DNA of 64,000 nucleotides from Rhodeus uyekii (Eukaryota; Chordata; Actinopteri; Cypriniformes; Acheilognathidae): positions 310,001 through 374,000 of the forward strand of contig JAWRVZ010000325.1 in NCBI GenBank assembly GCA_037043235.1, in the 5' to 3' direction. Every line of letters starts with the position of its first letter. Position 1 is the first letter of the stretch. Both the position numbers and the translations under genes were made by a program. This document shows positions 48,401-63,100 of this stretch, in pieces. A model generated the notes under the pieces. The model did no database searches. It saw nothing but the letters and a program-made list of their open reading frames with translations, and was not told the origin of the DNA.

Positions 48401-51400
48401 TACAAATGCACAGTCTGTTATTCACACTAAATAAATCCAGACAAAGTGATTTAAAACACTGACATGAAGTTTTTTTTTCATATTTTGTTGTACATTACGA
48501 ATCACATAATAGGGGTTTTCCGTATTACAGCCTTAGACTATTTTGTGAATTTCTTAATTTTCAAAAATGTTTCACTTTATTTTAGAAACTACGGTAGACA
48601 TTTTATTTTAGGATTCACCTTAAATGGAGTGACCTCCCGGTGGTTTGCTTTTGCAAGTTGAGTTGTGAACCGTGAACGCACAAACAACTGTGTGTAATTT
48701 AGCTGATCTTGCCTGCAGTCTAGCAACGGTTCTGATGTGAGATTTATATAACCCTCATTTCCTGAGGGTGTGATCGGTAACCTCCTCTCGCTCACTGTTA
48801 TTTTTGCTCTTTTAATGATAAACTGAAATGATTCCCTCCGGCATTATTAGTGATGATTTAATGATGAATGAGGGAGCGAGATAAAGATCTCTGAGATTGC
48901 TTTAAGTCACTTCCTTTAACAGCAGAAGAAATACTGCAGCTAGAGCAGAAAATGAGGGCAAATGTGTTTGGTCACAGTGTCAGAGAGATTGAGGCTGGTA
49001 GAAGTTTGTTTTCTTTTTTTTTCCTCACACGTTTCTTCATTCACCTCGCACCATAAATAAAAGTTTGAAATGAAAAGATGAGGTAGTGACACTGATATCG
49101 TCCCATAGCAGTGCGTCATTGATCTTGTGAAGTTCTGTTTTGGTGCTGTTCATCATCAGTGTGACGTTTTTGTCACTGTCAGTTTCCTATGGTCCTGAGA
49201 GAGACTAAACTGTGAGGAAACGCTGCATATCCAGTGACTGGCAAGTCTTGTTAACCGTGATAGATGAAACTTATTTACAATGGACCACTCTTTCATGGGT
49301 GTATTGTCACAAGTAGTCTGTAATTTATCCCTAAATTTGAATAGGATTTGTTGTAGGTGGTGTTTAGCATAGTAATTACAAATTAGCCCCATTTACTATA
49401 ACACACACTCCTGTTCTTATTGTGCATAAGAACTTACTCCTAAGAAAATGTTTTTCTTCATCAAAATGTAGGTCATTTGCCTCTAAAGCATCTGTGCTGA
49501 AGAGATAAATAACTTTATCCATTTAGCCAAAAAAGCTATTAAGTCATTGTTTAAGGCTGTTGTTGTAGATAACGAAGCCTTAAGGTTTTGCCAAGTGTTT
49601 AATTAGTAATTTAATGAAGCTTAAAACGTCTGTAATGATTATGGCAATGGAACTGAAAAAAAGTATTATGAGTCTAGATACTCTTAAGGATGAATTTCTG
49701 TCTTCATGTTACATCACAAGCTTATATTGCTGGGGTAAAACTTTAGTTTTCTCCACAGTTGTTGCAGTTCTTATGTAGGTTGAATTTTTTTTTACGTCAC
49801 CAATGCGTCATCTTACAGAACCATTTCATGTTGAATTTCATGGCTTGCAAGTATGAGAGCATTACGATTCTGAACTTAAGTAGCAGAAAAAAAACATTGC
49901 TGCTGGTAAGTTTGATTCGTTTGGGAGTCAGTTCCAAACATTCATTTTTGCTGCTTTGATTCATAACTCTGCTTCGACTTGAAGATTGCATGACTCAAAT
50001 GTTCATAAACATCTTTTGTCGCATATGAATTTATTAAAACGTCTTGTTAAAATATATGTATGGTAACTAAATATCGCTGGTTATGAATTAGTCGCATGTT
50101 GGTGCATCTATGTAAAATTAATTACGGTAAATATTCATTCTTCCATGCATTTAGAAAAAAACTATTTTAATTGAATTTGAGTAGTTTACGTGTAATTGCC
50201 TCTTTGCTCAAAACAATATATTAAATGAACAAAACATTATTATAAATGTTATGATTGCATTTAAAATCTGACCAAAAGGCTGGAAATCTTAAAAGTATAA
50301 TCATTTTAGCTATATCACCTGGCTGTAAACTCTGTAAACACCTGGCTCAACAACTGTTGTTGTTGTTGTTTTTTATGTTCACTGATGTGTCGCTGTGATG
50401 CGTCACAGTTTCTATGCAAAATGAATCCTCATGATGCGAAGATTCAGCATGTCTTGAATTTTTAGCTGCTCAAATATTGAGCCTTCATATTTGAAACCAA
50501 GCCCTCTCTGATCCTGGCTCTATCCAAACAGATGTGGTTATTCAGAGAGAGATGAGCGAACACCTCCTCTACATTCTCGGCAAGCTATTTGCAGACATAA
50601 AAGACAAGAACACGTGTTTGATGTTGAGTTTAGCTAATGAACATGGGAGAGACGCTCAAGACTCAGATTCAGATCACTATTATGGAGCTTCTTTCATTCT
50701 GTTTTTCTTACCACTTACAGTCGGTGAGAATGTTTTTATTGGCACCACTGGTAAATATGATCAAATATGGCTGTAAAAATGTATCTGCATTGTTTATCCT
50801 TTTGATTTTTCATTATTTTAATTTTTGCAAAACTCTAACCTTTAATTGACTTAAAATGCATTCACGTTATGAAGTGCTTTTCTCCAAAACACGTCGGCCA
50901 TAATTATTGGTCCCCTTTTATTAAATACATTTTTGCAAACTTCTTTTGACAAGATAACAGCTGAGTTTTTTCTTTTAATGCCTGATGAGGTTGGAGAATA
51001 CCTGATAAGAGATCAGAGAACATTCCTCCATACAGAATTTCACCAGATCCTTCACATTCCCAGGTCCATGTTGATCCACTCCCCTCTGCAGTTTCTATAG
51101 GGTTCAGGTCAGGAGACTGGGATGGTCATGGCAGAAACTTTTGTGATCAGTGCCACATTTTTGTGTTGATTTTTGATATTTGTTTTGGACTGTTGTCCTG
51201 ATAGAAGAGCCAACCACGGACCGTTATATGATTTCTATCTGAGGTTGTCAGGTTTTTATTATTATTATTTTTTTTTTTGTTTGTTTAATCATCTATTGGT
51301 ATTTGCTTGTATCCGTAATGCTATGAACAAGATGTCCTGCAAAAAAAGACCCAAAACCTTAAAGATTCAGTGGTACCGTATATTTAACCGTGGCCATGGG

Positions 51401-54400
51401 GTGCTTTTATCCCTGTTTAAATTTTAGATTTTGCCGCCTTCAATTTTTTTTCTGGATCCAGTCCCTTTTTCAAGTTCCAGTCGTGTCTGACAACTGAATA
51501 TGCTGGAGTTTTGACTTTCTGACCACAAGAGTTTGTCAACTCAAACGCAAACTTTCCTTTTATATATCACACATCCTATTGCAGGCAGATTCGTAACCTC
51601 TTTAGTTGATTGTAACTTTTTAATTATTGCCCTGAAATTTTAATTTTCAATGCTTGGGCAATTTTCTTACAGCCACTTTCTGTTTTTGTCTGTATACAAC
51701 AAAAGGAGATGGTACTTTATTAACCACAGAAAGAACAAAAACAAGTCCTCCTCGGTCTTGAGACAAACAAAATGACTTATTTAGGCATCACAATTTATGA
51801 AAATTAAAAATGTTGGGTGAACTATCAATACAGTGCCAAGTGTTTTTTGGGAGAGGGTTTGTTCTCCAGCAGGAAGTCTAATTTAGCTGTGATGTGAACT
51901 CTTAACAACCCTTTCAGCACAGAGCAATGCCTTTTATATTTTGCAGTTTTATTAAAACTGCAATTGGGAGTGATGGTTGCTCCAGTGATGACCCTTACAT
52001 GTGGATTAAAGTCTAAATCAAGTCGAATTGCCCAAGGAGATGCACTGCTTTTGTGGGGGAACGAAGCTATGGACTTTAGGAATGGGCAAACTTCAAGTGC
52101 TTAACAGGATATTCTCAGACTTTCTGGCACATTTGGCTTTCCAGCCTGCTTGGATATATTGAGGAGCTTTTTTGGAAAATTTCCTGCATTTCTTCTGCTA
52201 GATTTGTGCTAGAACAGAGTGTACGTTATAAATGCACTATTTTATTTCTTTCTTTTTACACTCCCCATTTCATTGCCTTCTATAAGATCTCTGACACTAA
52301 ACGTTTTAAGCTACTGTGCTGTACGTCTTTCGTAAATTACTTGATATGATGATTTGTTATGAATGTTCTTACAGTTAAGATGTTAATACAATAATGATTT
52401 GTGATTGCTGCACATTAGATTTTGAAAATATCTGGGCATTGTAAAAATTGCTCAAATTACACACACGCAAAAAAAGTTTATTTCTGAAGTCTCTTATGCT
52501 CATCAAAGCTGGGTATTATTGATCAAAAGTACTAATGTAAAATGCTGATTTCCTGCTCAAGAACAATTTCTTATTATGAATGTTAGTATTTTTGTGGAAA
52601 CCATGATACCATGCGTTGATGCAAATTTTTTTGCCCTTGGATTTTTTTGAGTAATAGATGAGATGTTTTCAGGACCTGAAAGGTGTTTTGATCAGATGTT
52701 ATCATGAAAGTAACATCTGAACTTTTCCTGACAGTAGGTGATCATGCTTGTGAAATCTCCCACCTCTAAACTTAAACATGTTGGCGACTAATCCAGTATA
52801 ATTTTTTTTAACAAGGGATTTGATTTCTAGGCTTAAAGGCAAGGGAAGATGCTTTGTCTTTTGGGGTCATGTAGCTCAATCAGTAATAAGAAAACTTACA
52901 AATCTCTTTTTCTTTTTTTTGTGGTCTGTAGGGTATAAACTAATAGGAAGTCACTCTGGGGTGAAACTGTGTCGTTGGACTAAGGTAGGTTGTTTCCTCC
53001 TATTGATTTGTTGTCAAGGCTCTTTAGCAAGTTTCTTTTTTAAAGCGGCACAGTCTTTCCAGGCAAGGACAGTTTTTGTATAAAGGAAACAAATGTACCC
53101 ATTTCTTTTTTTGTTAGTCAATGCTGAGAGGAAGAGGAGGCTGCTATAAACACACCTTCTACGGGATTGAATCGCATCGATGTATGGAGACCACGCCGAG
53201 CCTGGCCTGTGCAAACAAATGTGTTTTCTGCTGGAGGTAGAATTTTATTTTATTTTTTTTATGTATAAAAATATTTATTCCATGATATGTGCCTAATAAA
53301 TTAATTCAGAAATGATCTATTATTGCTGATATTTAGGGTTCCAATACACCATAACCCTAAGGTTTAGTGTTAGGTGTGCAACTGACTAATTTTTGTATTA
53401 AAAATATCCGCTTCAAGTACGGTGTAATCACATTTAAATTAATCATGATACAATGCACTTATTGTTTTTTTTTTGCATGTTTACATTGTACCTGTACATT
53501 GTAATTCATCTTTTGACACTTTTAATTACGCTTTTGACCCTCCTTTCCCTTAAGTTAACTGGCCCTTAAATCTACCCATAACACCAAACCTGTCCCTAAC
53601 ATTACCTGTTTCCCACCTCAATAGCAGCAAACGTATTTTGCAATACAACGTGAACACAAATGCCTAACATGTACTTAGTACTTAAAGGGGTAGTTCACCC
53701 AAAAATAACTATTATCGTCATTTACTCACCCTCATGTTGTTCCAGACTTGGAGGTCTGACTTGAGGTCTTCTTCCTCAAAGGTTTTCTTATGTTGAGCAC
53801 AAAAGAAGACATTTTTTAAAAGAAAAATGTCTTAAATGTCAGTGACTGCTGTCAACTGTCTGGAACTAACACTTTAAAGAGTGTTACATACTTACATACC
53901 TAACATAAAAATTGGTCATACTCCTTTAAACTCCAATTAAAAATATCACTGTGATATACAAACAGCTGTGCTGTCCGTCTGAATGAGTTGTAAATGCAAC
54001 GGTAGATGCAGCACTGCTGATTCATAGTGACACTTATGGAAAGAAGGTGGTATTCCATATTCCTGTCATTGGCTGGAAGGGTTTTGGGCCTGGAAGAGCT
54101 GTCAAAGAGCATAAGTGTACCTCCTCTGAAAAGTGCGGGTGGGATGATTTCCACTGTGCGTGACACTTAGTTGCCTTGCGCTTAAGGCTTCTTGCTAACA
54201 GAGATGGGCTTTATTTAAAGACTTCAGGGGAGACAAACATCCACCCATAAACTAGCAGGACACTGTGTCATGTCATACAGCTCTGGAAAAGGACATACTG
54301 GGACAGCCTCCAATGCACAAAACCCAACTTCTGTGCCTGTAGTTTGAGCTGCGCTGTCAGATTAACGCAACAGATTGAGGGCGTCTCAGAGAGACTTTGA

Positions 54401-57400
54401 TCCTGTTGAGTAAATCTGTCATTTCCGATCCAATTTTTCATTGAATCAGCTGTTTTTGTGGCGTCATGGGGCATTATGAAGAAAAATCATCATCATGAGA
54501 TTTTCAGTGAAATCTATTTTTGTGCCCTTGTGTATGAGCGGTGTATCGGATCTAGTTGTTGGAATCGTGGGTTGTGTTTTGTGTTGTGCCGCTGTGACTC
54601 AGAGCGTTGCGCTAATCAAATTTTTCATCTGTTTCATTGCCACATGCTGTGCGCATCCTCCAATGCCACACAGTTAATGGCATAACGCAGATAAATGTGC
54701 TGAGGAAGTTTCAAAATGTTAAAGTAGTTTAGTCCTCCGCTTTCATGGAATGTGATGGAAATATTGAACTTAGCATAAGGGGAGTAATTTGGTTAAAAGT
54801 GGCACTTGAAATGATGAGTCTAAAGAGGCCTCTTCATGTGGATGGGCTGGGTAGGTGGTGTCGCCTGAAACTGAGCAAAGGCAATAGAGGAAAAGCTCTT
54901 AAACCCACCTCAAATCTATATTTATTTATTTTTATGTGCACACAATTTATGAGAATTTATAAGTGTTCCCTTAATTTCCCTTAATGGATATACACTGCCC
55001 TTAAAAAAATTAAAGGAGCACTTCATTGAATCTCAACCTGAAAATCTTTATTTATATACATTCTATAGTTTATAAACCAAATTATGTGACCACTTACAGG
55101 CTGATCTTGCAATGGCACATATGGATATGCCATCCATAGACAACAATTGTCTATGGCCAACACCTGCAAAATCATTCCCTTTCTGGTTGTTTCCTCTCCA
55201 GTGCACCCGTTGTCTCTTTCATTTTCACCAAAGCAGGTGAAACTGATTCACAATCACTTGTATCTTAATTTGTGTATGTGTGTATGCATTAATTTTTTCA
55301 CATAGTGTTTTCAAAAGTTGTGCATAATAATGTTGCATATATTTTATTAGTTTTTCTCTTTTTTATTATTTTAAAGTAATGCTTTTACTTAGACATATTT
55401 AGGTTTGCCATGACCTGATTAGTAAATTTATTTATTAATCAATCAATCATGGATTATTTCTTTTTTTTTTAAACAATGTTTTTACTCAGGCATTAAGTTT
55501 GCTGTTTGTGGGTTACCGGTAGTCGTTCAGACAACCCACTGACTGGTCAATTTTAAAAATGGAGTTTTGCACATCCTCATAATAGGATTTGGCTCTACCC
55601 CTGGTGAAGTGAAGGTATATGGCATCACATCCAGTGTTTTCACATCTCCTGTTGCTATTTATGGCAGTGGAAGGAAGTAAAGCCACATTGCCTGGCATTT
55701 ATGCCCTTTTATGTGATGTGAGAGCTGTTGAAAGGGTCACAGGATGCTAATTTGCAGGCAGTGGGGGTGCAGGTGTTGTTCTCAGGGGAATGAGACTGCG
55801 GTCCAGGGCGTGTAGTGCTGTGACGGTGCTGTGCTGACAGGAGCTGTCCTCTCTCATTCTTTCTGAACAGACACCACACCAACCCAGTGGGCACAGAGTG
55901 GCGCTGGAAAATGGACCCGGCCGAGAAGATCATTCAGGAGGCCATTGAAAACCACAGGAACATGATTCGGCAATTCAGAGGTAATGGCTCCCCGGAGCGC
56001 TACTGTCTGTTACCTTCAGCTAATCTGTCCTGCTACCTTTAAACAAACAACGCAGGATTAAAGATCATTATAAAAAACACAAATTTTCCATCTAACCTCA
56101 CATCAAGTTAATGACAAAAGTTATCAGTGAACCAAAATCAAATGTGAATTCTCTGTGAAAGTGTGCCAAAAACCTGAGCAGAAAATTCACACCTGCTGTT
56201 AATAGGCCTTTACACTGTAATTATACAGAAATAACTTTTGTTTTATTTAAATCCTTTTACTCTCAGGCACAAATCCAGTTGGAAGCTATTCGAGCATTGT
56301 GTGACATAACACTTTGTTGACGTCTTTGAAAACCCTCCTGGTTTCAGATATTATCCAACAGACACTGGGGTATATTTAGCTGTCACTACAGTTTGCAGAA
56401 GGCCAGGCTCTAAGTGCAGTTCGACTGGGTCTAATTTATTCATTTGCACCCTGTCACTTTCTTCCCCATCTGCTGCATCAGATCAGTAGTGGATCCATCA
56501 GCTTTCAGCAGCATTAAGGAGACTGGGTTTGTGGCTGGATTAGTGTGACGGGCCGAGATCAGATGGAACGAGTGTTTTGCTGATACATTTTGTTTTTGTA
56601 AAGCAACAGTTGAGAGCTTTTATTTCCTTGTTGGAAAATTCCCAATACGGCATACAGAATTATTTAGGGGACATTGACTCAGTTTTGTTTTGCGAGTGCC
56701 TTTGTTGGTAACGTGAAAAGTTCTTTAACCTTATTTGGATGGAATTATTTTTTTTATGATTTATTTTTGCAACAGCTGAAGCGCGCAACCTTGGTTTTCC
56801 TGTAGTTTAAACAGTAGAGTGTGTTTCTTGAATACAATTCGAGTTGCTTTGGATAAAAGCATCTGCCAAATGCATAAATGTAAAAATGGTAAAAACAATG
56901 GAGCAAATTATCTAGTGATTTCATTCCAAGTCAGGCATCCTCTGAGAAATCTAATTCTGTCTGACTAGGAATGCCTGCGATTGTGGTATTTCGTGTAGGT
57001 ACAAAACTTCTTTGTATTTTGACCTTGATCAAATACCATTGAATTGCCTTCATACGCATCTTCATCTTTTGCAAATCTTTTCCTTAATTATATACGCAAT
57101 TTTAAAATATATTCACATAAATGCATACTCTTTTGTTCAGTGGGTTTTGTGATTCGCACATCTAGATCATAAAACCTTTCGTAACATGAATTCGTAACTT
57201 CAATTGGGGTCACATACAGGATGCAGATTTGTCATTTGAGTTTAAGGAATTAGAATTTTAAATGGTTAGAAATGAATGTAATTGCTGAAAGTGTAGTTTT
57301 TAATTACACCGTTTTTAATAATACAACTCATTTACTGAAAGTGAGCAAATTCCCAAACCCTCACTGACTGTGTATTCATTTGGATAAAATCATCAGCTAA

Positions 57401-60054
57401 ATGACAAATTAGTAAATTAAATAGTGGAATGAATCATGTTTTTAGTAAATTTTGCAGACATAATGATACTGGATACTGTGTCATAAAACTCTCTAATGCC
57501 AGCAAATTTCCTCCTCCTTCCAAATTGTACCCGTTGGGACGTAACACATTCCTGTGTCTCATTCCTCATCTCCACAATCAGGTGACGTCAATTCATAATG
57601 AGTTGTGATTTTCTCCGCCAGGTCCTGAGTTCAACTTCCATCTCAGTTCTTTGGTGGACATCTGGATCAGACCTTTTTTTTCGGACTGAAGGGGCACACC
57701 AGATGAGTTTTCAAGAGCCTTAAGATGGAAACTAAATCTTTGTGCTCATTTTTTTCTTTTTAAACGTTTGAAGCGACTCCCTTACTATCACTGGTTTTGT
57801 TTTACCACACTGCCTTCATACTCCAGAATATGGGGTTATTTGGAAAATGTTTGATGTTTTTTTTCTCCTTTTAGTCTGCAGTAGTCTGAAAAATTAATGA
57901 GAGATGTCTAGCTCAGATGGCTACAAAACAGATCTGCAGCTAAGAGCGAGTTTTCTGATGATATCTGCTGGAAATGTTATTAGGTGGAGTGGGTGGCACA
58001 GTCCCAAAGTCAGTTTGATTCGATTTTTATCATTTGATAATTAAGGTTTCTTTTTTTTGAAACTTAAGACATCTGTCTTTTATCATCTACTTTCAGTGCA
58101 CATGTCAAACTGTTGTTTTTTTCTGAAATGAACATTGTTCATGGCCTTCTGTTCTGTTTTTTTTTATTTTTTTTTATCTAATTTCTGTCAAGCAACTTTT
58201 TTCCCTTAAAGTTTCAAGAAATGGACATATAAAGCATTGCATAATTTTTTTGTCTAAAGATTTGTACTTTTGACGCATCTGAGCCAGAGAAATTGATGGA
58301 GACAGTGTCTGAGTTTGTTCCAGATGTGTGTTTGCACCACCGCACTGTCGTCTTGGTCTCAGCATCCTCTCTGGCTCGGTGGCACAGTTGACATTTAGCA
58401 GTGACATCACTCCTCTATGGAGCAGAAGTATGCCGTGAGGAACTAGGCCTGTGTAAACAATCGCTCTAACAAGTGAATAGAGAGCGAATGAAAAGCCAAG
58501 AAGCACGCTGTGCTGAGGGTACAGAGCGCAAAAAATGGAGCCAGACTCCTCAGTGATGAAAAAAACAGAAGAAAATGTTTGGCTACTAGAACTTAGATTA
58601 TTGTTAGTCTGAGTGCAGTTTGTTAGTAGTTTATTCTTGGCAAGATTACTAATTTCACGTTTACATGCATCCTCTGTTTTTTCATTTTCTTTTGCTCCCC
58701 CCTCCACACCCATAGGTTCATTTTATTATTTTAGTAAAATGTTTTGTCAACAATTTTACTCTCTTTGGTCTTAGAATTAAATGGGTAGTTTTTGTTGACT
58801 TTCAAGTATAAGGTTTTCTTCCCTCAATTTTCAACCGTTTCTCCCGTTTTAATTGGCTGAGACAACTTTAAGATAAAAGGGGAATCGGATGATTTTGAAA
58901 AGGGTAAAAACTGAGACTTGGTGTAGCTTTTAAAGTTTTGCCATTTGAGCAACTCGACCTGGAGTTTATTTCCCAGGAGCGTTGTTAGCAAAGTTTCATT
59001 ATTGCCTATATAGTTCAAAGAATCTGTGACTCATGAAATCATAGTTACAAAAAACATTTGTAAACAACATTGCAAAATTGTTTGAACCACATCTCTCAGC
59101 CTGTGCAAAGAAGCATATTGTTGTATATTGTAGTATGACCTGGAGTGTATTCCAGAAAACAATGTTAACTTGACGTCATATATGCCTTAAAGTGCTGTGC
59201 ATATAAAGCTGAAAGCCTCTCGGTTGATTAACCCAAACCTTGCTTACTCTGGTTGGGTATACTGGTTATGAAAACATATTCGAGAGTAGGTTCTGTCAAC
59301 CCAGAGTATGTACAAATTGAGTTTTTGGAACTGAAATATAAGGTTATCCGCTTACTTGACCATAAACTTTGAGCAAAATAAGCAAGCTAACATGCACTAT
59401 ATCTTTCATTCCATATATATACAAATTTCATTTTAGTTTGTAATTAAAAGCACCTTGTTTGAATAGTCCACATGTATGAATGTGCTCAAGTACCATTGAC
59501 ACCTTGAATCAGACATTTAGAAATAAAGCAAAACAATGGTGAACAGTAATGTATTCCTCACATTCTTTGTTTGTTTTTTTCAGCAATAAGCTGACATTTA
59601 ATTTGTTCTCAAACTAAATTAGAAGTTATTACTCCATCACCTATGTGACATAACCAGTTCTATTTTACTCACAATCCATAACTCAATCTATACCCTAACC
59701 TTATCTGACCACTTAATTTGATCTCTGTGGCATTTTATTACTCGACAGGAGTTCCAGGGGTGCGTCCTGAGCGTTTTGAAGAGGGCCTTACAGTGAAGCA
59801 CTGTGCTCTGTCTCTGGTGGGCGAACCCATCATGTATCCTGAGATCAACTCCTTTCTTCGACTGCTTCACCAAAAGAACATTTCCAGTTTCTTGGTCACC
59901 AATGCCCAGTTTCCTGAGGAGATCAGGTGGGTTTTAATAACTATATACAGTAATACCTCGAGATACGAGCATAATCCGTTCCAGGGTGGAGCTCCTAACT
60001 TGAATTGTTTGTATCTCGAATCATGTTTTCCCATAAAAAATTTTTTATTGGTAT

Positions 60055-60125
<71 letters not shown>

Positions 60126-63100
60126 TATAGAATATATGTATACAGTGTGATATGTGTGATATCAAATAAAATGTGGTTTTAATTATACGTTTTTACAGAC
60201 AGTAGCGTCATGTGCGGAGGAAGAACATGTAGTTCTTACAAGAACACTATATAACTTAGCTTACGTATTTTTTTTACTTTATATTTTATAATATTGTTTT
60301 GATTTTTTTCGATTTGTATTCTTTAGTTTTGATCTCTTTTCGTACCTTTTTCGTTTAGTAAAAACTGTAATTTTCTTGAATAGCAGGAACTAAGCATTAA
60401 TGAACTTAGCTTACGTTTTTTTTTACTTTTCTATTTTGTTGTTGTTTTGATTTTTATTTTTTTTGTATTTACTTTTGATAACTTTTCTTACCTTTTATCG
60501 CCTTAGTACCCTCACTTTTACTTTCACTTGGCGCAGACCTTTTAACGAAAATGTCTATCGAGGGAAATCTGCTTCTCCTTTATCCACAACAACAGAAGCC
60601 TCTCCATCTCATCATTTATATTCGAACATAACTTCGATATAATCGTATAGGGATTTACATTCTTGATAGCATTCTTCTGCTTTATTATGGTACATATCGT
60701 GGATGTACAGCGATCATGTGTGCTAGATCACTGGCGCGGGCACCGCGCTCATATTTATTCACAATTTCATGCTTCATTTCCATGGTCATGCGTTTCTTCT
60801 TCTCACTACTATCCTTACCACTCACTTTCTTAGTACTCATCGCTATTATGAAGAATAATGCACAAAATAGAGAGAAAATCAGCTACTCGCGGCGATGCGT
60901 ACAGAAGTCGGCGAACATGTGATGTGAACTGCGGCATCGGCGTCAGTACAAGCCTGCTCGTATCTCGAATATTTACTCGTATTTAGAAGCAAAAATCTGC
61001 TGGAAGGCTTGATTGTATATTGGAATACTCATATGTAGAGACGCTCGTATCTCGCGGTATTACTGTATTCTTGTAGATTAAATGAAGAATTAGCTACTGA
61101 AATACTCATATTGATCAACAACTAATATTTGAATTGTGGTGACGCATTCCCATCAATGTCTATGATGGTTGGGATTTTGATTGTGGGTGCAAACTTTTGT
61201 TATACATCTTGAAGTATGTTCAAACCAGTGATTCTGAAGCCTGTTTTTGTATGCGTTTGTTCTCTGTATATCTTCAGTAGTTGTAACTGCCGAACGTCCT
61301 CCAGCTTGAAATTTTTCCCCTCAGTCTTTGAAGTCCCACTCGGGCTGTAACGGGACTGATAAGCCATAATCAGGCCCTGAATTGCAAATCACAGTTTCTT
61401 TGACTTCCAGCTCCTCCAATTCCCCTCGATTGTGAGTTTTCAGGAGCAGCCAAAAAGCTATTAGCTGTCTCTCTCTGCACCCCAGCTTAATGCAAAATAC
61501 ATCCTCAACTCATTCTTTCGACTCCTGCACGCTGAACCCTCTCATAGATCAGGCAGGTTATCTGAGGGTGAGGGGATGTCACCTCGGCTGCTGGAATATC
61601 TTGTTGGCAGTGTGCTGAGGAAGTGAAAAACACTTGTCAATCATTGTTGTTTATCTCGTAGCTGCAAGCTTCGTCACGCTGCTCCTGCTGAGGCAGGCCT
61701 TTTCTGAATGATAAACAAACCAACCGAAGCAAAAAATGATATTCACTGATGGTCTCAGCATTGAGTCTTCCCTCTCAAATATTCTTTCACAAATCGCATT
61801 ATAATGAGATCCTACTAGTCCTGCTGCTTTACTCATATTAATGTGCTAATGTTTTATCGTTTTTTTTCTGGTGGAAAGGATGAATTGGTACTCCAGCACA
61901 AGGCTCTAACAACTCAATTTTACTGATACTTAAAAAAAATTATACGGTAATAATATTTGGGTTGCTTTATGTATTTAAAGAGCTCGCATTTGACTTCAAA
62001 TAGTTTAGGATCACAATGCTTGACACTGAACAACTGAAAGTAAGGATACCAAAAACGGGTGGTAAACCATGTGACAATAAGTTAACACTAACACTAAACC
62101 ATGTGACAATAAGTTAACACTAAGTTAAACTAATATTACCTAACAATGAGCAATACACTTGCTTTAATAAAAATACAACTCTTGTTAGCTTATGGTAGCT
62201 CATGTCCATTAAATTATATGAACTGATACCAATTTAGATACCATTTTAATGATGTATACTTTCGAAGTGTTTTTTATCGTTACTTCATTTTTAACTAATG
62301 TAGTTAGTTAATAAATGGAACCTTATTGTAAAGTATTACCAAAAAGATACAATAGACAGAAAAAAGGCTGGAGAAAGAAATACAGGTAAAATGATAGCAG
62401 CCACAATAGAGAGAACAAATGCATAAACATTTCTATAATCCTGAGTAAACGGAAAGATGTTTTATTTAGGTTTTGATGATGGAAAGAAGTCTGAACTTGG
62501 GAACTGTTAATAAATTGTTTGAGCAGAAGAGCAGCTGAATCTTAATATTGTAGTGCAAGACCAGTTTTACAGAAGTAGAGGAAGTTTGTTGAGGTGTTTA
62601 ATGTGTGTACTGAGGGCAGAAAATCGCACCTAGAAAGGTACAGTGGGTAAAGGCTTTAATAAAACTTTCAAAAAACAGACAAGTGATTTACAGATTAGTT
62701 TTGTCAGGGTTGTTTTAAAAAGTCAGCTGCCTTGCACACTTTGTTATCATGTATACAAGGGTATAGGAATAGGAGGAAATTGCAATGGAGTTGAAAGCAT
62801 GCCACCAAATTATTTGTTCAAGAGGAAGTATTTAAAAAAAAAACATTAAAGGACTCAGAACTGAGCCCTGGGGGACACCATGAGCAATGAGAGCTGAATT
62901 AGATTCATCAGTTGAAATGAATGTCTTTTAATGAATGAGAATAAAAATATTGTGGCAGACAGTATCAAACGTTGTGCTAAGAGGACAAAAATAACAAAAA
63001 AAATTCAGAATGTATATGAATCCACTCTCTTCAATATGTTTTGTAAGATGACTCCAGTGTTTGAAGGAGACTCAAATCAGTGGGCCTATTGACTCGTCTT

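Larger units (their letters stand above)
59948..61065. mobile_element. pogo/Tigger-like element in tyw1 intron 12
   Basis: The 1118-bp element has TIRs CAGTAATACCTCGAGATACG on the left and the inverted CAGTAATACCGCGAGATACG on the right, with TA duplications at 59946-59947 and 61066-61067. It contains a long (CA)n tract, an internal duplicated T-rich segment (60256-60405 and 60406-60505), and the start of a transposase-like frame on the minus strand. It begins only 21 bp after tyw1 exon 12. Confidence 0.88.

Noticed and set aside
58174..58713. 179-codon minus-strand open frame, the longest in the window
   Set aside because: It lies in tyw1 intron 11, has no recognisable domain, signal or family resemblance and no splice or promoter context. 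Such a length is possible by chance in 64 kb.
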